A stretch of 64,000 bases of DNA from positions 1 through 64,000 of the forward strand of contig JALEFZ010000052.1 of NCBI GenBank assembly GCA_022760475.1. The letters are read 5' to 3'. The notes beneath the pieces were generated by a model that was given only the letters and a program-made list of their open reading frames with translations, had not been told where the DNA came from and made no database searches. Of this stretch, positions 60,436-64,000 are shown one piece after another (positions within the stretch are counted from its first letter, which is position 1; each line of letters opens with the position of its first letter). Origin of the DNA: Bacteroidia bacterium (GTDB lineage Bacteria > Bacteroidota > Bacteroidia > J057). Both the position numbers and the translations under genes were made by a program.

Positions 60436-61776
60436 ATGTATAGACACAGCATTGATTCCAAATACCTATTAGACTCTGAGCTCGCAGAAGAGCTTTATGG
60501 ACAAGTAAAAGACTTGCCAGTAGTTGATTACTATACAAGGTTGGATCCTGCTGTATTACAAAGAGACCAACATTTTACAGGTCTGGGACCTTTGTTTTTC
60601 AATCCGGACCCTCTAAGAATTTCTATTAATTCAGAAATCGATGAGGAGAAGGCGTTTAAGGAATGGGTAAAATCACTTCAATTTCAGATTCTACACCCGC
60701 TTTATTCGCAAACTCATTTGGAGCTCTTTCAAAACTGGGGCATTGAAGAATTTGTAACTCCTTCGAATGCAGGAGATGTTTATAGGAAGATAAAGGATCA
60801 ACTTGGAACAGCCTTATACAAGCCTTCCACATTCATAAAAAAATACCACCTGAAGAGCCTGTTTTTACCAATGGATCTCCTGGAAGCTCTCCCGAATAAA
60901 GACACTTTTGCACATATTCCTGCTGAGGTATTTCCTGTCTTTAGCCCCATTCAGGTCTTAATTGTAGATAATTCCAGAGACTTCAATTCATATCTGAATA
61001 GTTTGTCAGAGGTTACGGGCTTCCACCTTGATCATTATGTCGATTTACTGAATGCCTTGCACCATAGCATGGATCTCTTTTCCCTTGCAGGATGTAAAAT
61101 GGCACATCATAGATTGGAGCTGATGTACGCGGAGGACTTCACCCAGGAAGAGGTGAATTTCATTTTCCATAAGATTAGGCATGGCCATGAATTACTCCCT
61201 GTCGAAAAAGCAAAATATAGATCTGCATTGCTATTTCATTTAAGCGAAATGTACTTCGAAAGGGGTTGGATTCAGCAATTTTATCTTGGAACCATCCGCA
61301 AACTAAGGGGACAGGAGACAGGCTTTGATGCCATGGGCGACGATGAAACCGCCTGGTATTTGTTGCGTTATCTTCATGAGTTTTCTGGTAGCGATAAACT
61401 GCCCAAAACGATTTTTTATCACCCCAATAAATCTAGCCTCATTGCATCTATTGCTACAAAATTCAACCAAAAATGGGGAAAGGGATGGGTTCAGGCGAGG
61501 CCATCCTGGGAGCACTTGACCAGTATGGCGCAATTGGATCGCAGCTTCCAGGAAATAAATTTCCCGGATTTATTAAGGCACTTTGCAGGGATGCCATCTT
61601 GTGCATACACCTTCCCCTCCTTGGGTAGGCATGATTTCTTCAAACGAAGAATGTCCTCTTTCCTTGCAAGAGAAGCTGAATCTGGATTTTTTTCGGCAAA
61701 TGTAGCCCAACTCTTGCCACTGCTTAGGAAAATAGTTAGTGAAGGTCCATTGGCATATTTTGAAGAAAAGCCTTGA
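60436..61776 (+). CDS. Uronate isomerase (UxaC)-like protein, probably catalytically dead
   Basis: 446 residues aligning by eye along the whole of UxaC: LPKTIFYHPNKSSLIASIAT, GTIRKLRGQETGFDAMGDDE and HFAGM ... LGRHDFFKRRM are all recognisable. The metal and catalytic residues are changed. The N-terminal HCH of DYHCHL is YTR (DYYTRL, 31-36). The SDHG region reads AHHR (CKMAHHRLE), QLHIGA is QFYLGT, and the TDSRSFLSY loop is SCAYTFPSL. With no metal ligands, isomerase activity is very unlikely. No uronate pathway genes are nearby. The frame is intact, so it is probably a maintained pseudo-enzyme. Confidence 0.8.
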   Translation: MYRHSIDSKYLLDSELAEELYGQVKDLPVVDYYTRLDPAVLQRDQHFTGLGPLFFNPDPLRISINSEIDEEKAFKEWVKSLQFQILHPLYSQTHLELFQNWGIEEFVTPSNAGDVYRKIKDQLGTALYKPSTFIKKYHLKSLFLPMDLLEALPNKDTFAHIPAEVFPVFSPIQVLIVDNSRDFNSYLNSLSEVTGFHLDHYVDLLNALHHSMDLFSLAGCKMAHHRLELMYAEDFTQEEVNFIFHKIRHGHELLPVEKAKYRSALLFHLSEMYFERGWIQQFYLGTIRKLRGQETGFDAMGDDETAWYLLRYLHEFSGSDKLPKTIFYHPNKSSLIASIATKFNQKWGKGWVQARPSWEHLTSMAQLDRSFQEINFPDLLRHFAGMPSCAYTFPSLGRHDFFKRRMSSFLAREAESGFFSANVAQLLPLLRKIVSEGPLAYFEEKP

Positions 61777-61862
61777 GGGTAGAATAATTTGGCATAGGCA
61801 TGTTGATTGGCTTTTCCATGACTCGACTTACGAGAAAAACTACTCATCTCACAATATGTCTT

Positions 61863-63695
61863 ATGAAACAGCCTATCCAACTTTTAATTTTTTGCTGTCT
61901 GCTTGGGCAAGTCGTGCTAGGGCAGACCAACTTCTTCATTGCTCAAAGTAAGTATAGTGGCAAGCTTAGAATTTATTCCTCGGATGATGAGGCCAGACCC
62001 AAAATAATGACAGAGGAGTCCTATTGGGGATATGGATGGACTGACCTGGATATCTTTCAGACCATTCAAAGAAAAGATGGCAAGCAAAATCAAAGAATTT
62101 TCGTTGCTGCAGCGAAGTATGAAGGAGGACGCATAAAAATCCAACGAATCAATAGAAATGGAACCCTAGGAAGTACCAATTATCGTGAAAATGAAAAGGG
62201 ATTCAACCATGTAGAAATATTAAGGGGGCGAAGCTCTTCTCCACTGATATTCATGGCCAGAAACAAAACAAAGTCCAAAGAAGGGATATTTGAGTTATGG
62301 TCAGTAAATAAGGAAACAGGTGCACCAAGTAAAAAAATTGATCAGGATAAATTTGGTGCTTATACCCATGTTAGTTCTTACAAAGCAGGTCGAAATTACT
62401 ACTTGATGGCTTATCATTATGGAACGGGTAAGTTTGCCAGGTACCGACTTGGCAGCAAAGGAGGCTTAACCAAAATCAAAGTTGGGGTATGGCAAAAGGG
62501 ATGGACATCCTTGAGTTTTTTTGAATCCAAGGGCGTAAACTTTGTCATTTGCATGAATAAGGCAACTTCGGAGCATCAGATCATGGCCTTAAAAGCTGAT
62601 GGTTCTTTCGGAAAGAGCAAATTCCCAGGTGATGGTAAACGTAAGTTTAGCCTAGGTAAGGATGGAATAACTCCTGGTTGGAGTATCGTAGAACCTTACA
62701 GGAGTATTGCAGGCTCTAAGAATAAGCTATTTTTTTACAACGAAAGAAACAGAAAAACAGGATCAAAGAGTGTGTTGGATAACGGTTCTGGCGGGAACCT
62801 GGGTAGTAGTACCAATATAAGAACATGGTCAAAAGGCTGGACAAGCATTGAGTTTTTTCGAATAAATAAAGCCAGAAGTCTTAAGAAAAAAACTTGCTGT
62901 CCTCAAGCCAACCCTTCTCGAAAAGCACAAGCCAAAAAGGAAGCCGCACTGATGTTATTTTATACCGATGATAAGCCTACCTGGGAAATCGCACAACGGA
63001 TAGGTGTGGCAGAAGAACTTATGACCAAAAATTACAGTAAGTCTGTTTTACTGACCAACAAAAAGAGCCTTTCTTCCTTAGTAAAACCCAGTGTAAAAAA
63101 GTCTGCCAGCGTTTCGAACTTCTTTTTCTGGCTAAAAAAACTCGCTGCGGAAGGATATTATATAGACATTTATCTGATTGGGCATGGTGGACATGGGGGC
63201 TTTGAAGCACAAGGAGGTACGATTAGTTCTCAATCCATTATTGATGAGTTGGGACCTGTCTATGGTAAGGGGAAATTTCCTATTCGGATGGTTTATCAAA
63301 ACAATTGCTGGGGTTCTCACCTCAATCAAGCCTTCATTGATGTAGGTGCAAAATCAGTCATGGGCAGCCGCTATGTAAACTTTTTCATTTACAAATTCAA
63401 TCCCTTCATGGAAGCCTGGACTTCAGGAAGCTCGTTCAGGCAATCTATAGACAAGGCTAGTATCAATTTTCATGACAATGCCATCCGAAATTGGGTACTT
63501 CATCAAAAGAATGTCACGGTAGCTCAAAAAGGCTATAGTGAAACTACTTGGTACCGAAAAAAGTGGGGTTTATATAAGGCAGAGTACAATGAATACAAAT
63601 TTTATAATTCCAAGTCCCATCCCATCGATTGGAGTTCCCACATCATAGTTCAGGGAGACCGAAACCTGCGGAAGAACTCCAAACCTAGTTGGTAA
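61863..63695 (+). CDS. Secreted six-repeat propeller fused to a caspase-fold (clan CD) peptidase-like domain
   Basis: The start is set at ATG 61863, giving a signal peptide (about 1-21) and 610 residues. Six repeats spaced 46-60 residues apart have a Gly-Trp-Thr-x-hydrophobic core (GYGWTDLDIFQ, KGFNHVEILRG, GAYTHVSSYKA, QKGWTSLSFFE, TPGWSIVEPYR, SKGWTSIEFFR) and suggest a six-bladed propeller. The C-terminal domain (about 358-545) has YLIGHGGHGGFEA (His441 or His444) and RMVYQNNCWGSHLNQA (Cys482). This is the strand-HG and strand-xC layout of clan CD peptidases. The catalytic call is inferred. No known architecture was recognised. Confidence 0.75.
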   Translation: MKQPIQLLIFCCLLGQVVLGQTNFFIAQSKYSGKLRIYSSDDEARPKIMTEESYWGYGWTDLDIFQTIQRKDGKQNQRIFVAAAKYEGGRIKIQRINRNGTLGSTNYRENEKGFNHVEILRGRSSSPLIFMARNKTKSKEGIFELWSVNKETGAPSKKIDQDKFGAYTHVSSYKAGRNYYLMAYHYGTGKFARYRLGSKGGLTKIKVGVWQKGWTSLSFFESKGVNFVICMNKATSEHQIMALKADGSFGKSKFPGDGKRKFSLGKDGITPGWSIVEPYRSIAGSKNKLFFYNERNRKTGSKSVLDNGSGGNLGSSTNIRTWSKGWTSIEFFRINKARSLKKKTCCPQANPSRKAQAKKEAALMLFYTDDKPTWEIAQRIGVAEELMTKNYSKSVLLTNKKSLSSLVKPSVKKSASVSNFFFWLKKLAAEGYYIDIYLIGHGGHGGFEAQGGTISSQSIIDELGPVYGKGKFPIRMVYQNNCWGSHLNQAFIDVGAKSVMGSRYVNFFIYKFNPFMEAWTSGSSFRQSIDKASINFHDNAIRNWVLHQKNVTVAQKGYSETTWYRKKWGLYKAEYNEYKFYNSKSHPIDWSSHIIVQGDRNLRKNSKPSW

Positions 63696-63707
63696 TTGAA
63701 TGTAAGC

Positions 63708-63746
63708 AAAAAAGGCTTCAGGGGGATCCTGAAGCCTTTTTTTTGA
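63708..63746. terminator. Bidirectional terminator
   Basis: AAAAAAGGCTTCAGG / CCTGAAGCCTTTTTT, a 15-bp stem with a 5-base loop, T-rich on both strands. It separates the propeller-peptidase gene from the convergent gene at the window's end. Confidence 0.88.
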
Positions 63747-63758
63747 TACTTTTCTAAT

Positions 63759-64000
63759 TTAGAAAATGTCTGTAGTCGACTTTTTCTCGGCTACGAGGAA
63801 GAGGTAGTCTCCCTGGTTGTTTTCATATTTCTTTTGCACTTCCTCAAACCTTCCTGAGTCCATGTCAGCCCTTAGTTTCTCAAGGCCTTTTTGAACATCC
63901 TCAGGATTATGGTGGGTACTAAACACAAAAATCCCTGAACGGAAGCCTGACTCGAAATAAAGTTCAGGTCTGTGTTTACCCGAATAGAGAAAGAGGTCTT
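63759..64000 (-). CDS. C-terminal part of a probable SAM-dependent methyltransferase (partial)
   Basis: An open minus-strand frame runs from the right edge to a stop at 63759-63761. Its 79 visible residues include KHRPELYFESGFRSGIFVFS, EDVQKGLEKLRADMDSGRFE and GDYLFLVAEKKSTTDIF. The ending GDYLFLVAEK is what I would expect of class I SAM methyltransferases of Bacteroidota, but the SAM-binding part is outside the window. The assignment is tentative; the frame itself is secure. Confidence 0.5.
   Translation of the reverse strand, partial: DLFLYSGKHRPELYFESGFRSGIFVFSTHHNPEDVQKGLEKLRADMDSGRFEEVQKKYENNQGDYLFLVAEKKSTTDIF

Overview
The window comes from a member of the Bacteroidota, with base composition in the low-to-mid 40s %GC. 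Evidence: three proteins end in type IX secretion (T9SS) C-terminal sorting domains (the S8 protease, a beta-rich secreted protein and an alpha-amylase). Several units start from the Bacteroidota promoter form TTG-N19/20-TAnnTTTG rather than the E. coli -35/-10. LptB, LolD and a Wza/Wzz-type pair show a Gram-negative envelope. No rRNA, no full-length tRNA and no CRISPR array were found.

Layout. 1-5 kb is a probable integrated element. It carries a lysis-like set (small one-TM proteins, an amidase, a holin-like protein), a very AT-rich cargo with a SIR2-like defence-type protein and two unknown genes, and a tyrosine recombinase. Beside the recombinase lies an odd transcription unit encoding a 49-nt tRNA-like fold without an anticodon arm. 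5-12.4 kb holds a voltage-gated channel, a methyltransferase, a T9SS subtilase, an SGNH/MBOAT O-acylation pair and a MutT-type Nudix enzyme. 12.4-24.1 kb is mostly housekeeping and stress: a thioesterase-lolD-GNAT operon, Ada, a Crp/Fnr regulator, an SDR reductase, and a LysR gene divergent from a small gene and an SbtA-type bicarbonate transporter with clear inverted-repeat operators between them. 24.1-31 kb holds a DUF1963 gene, a decayed tyrosinase pseudogene, a secreted binding protein and a polysaccharide export pair with eight SLBB repeats.

31-48.5 kb: lipid and envelope genes (psd, GH3 family, lptB), recJ, two T9SS cargo genes, two tandem UspA proteins, def, and a nuoA-nuoB unit closed by a terminator. 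An AT-rich island at 45.9-47.7 kb carries two tiny genes and a protein with an N-terminal effector-associated-like domain. TerC follows.

48.5-64 kb: a three-gene envelope operon of unknown function, then a peptidase-rich neighbourhood. This includes a TPR-CHAT protease overlapping a transglutaminase-like lipoprotein gene and a divergent ECF sigma factor/TPR membrane protein pair. Further right are a uronate isomerase homologue that has lost its metal ligands and a secreted six-repeat propeller fused to a caspase-fold peptidase domain. The best candidates for undescribed biology are the CHAT/transglutaminase/ECF cluster with the propeller-peptidase, the dead uronate isomerase paralogue, the EAD-like gene with its small partners, and the tRNA-like transcription unit beside the integrase.
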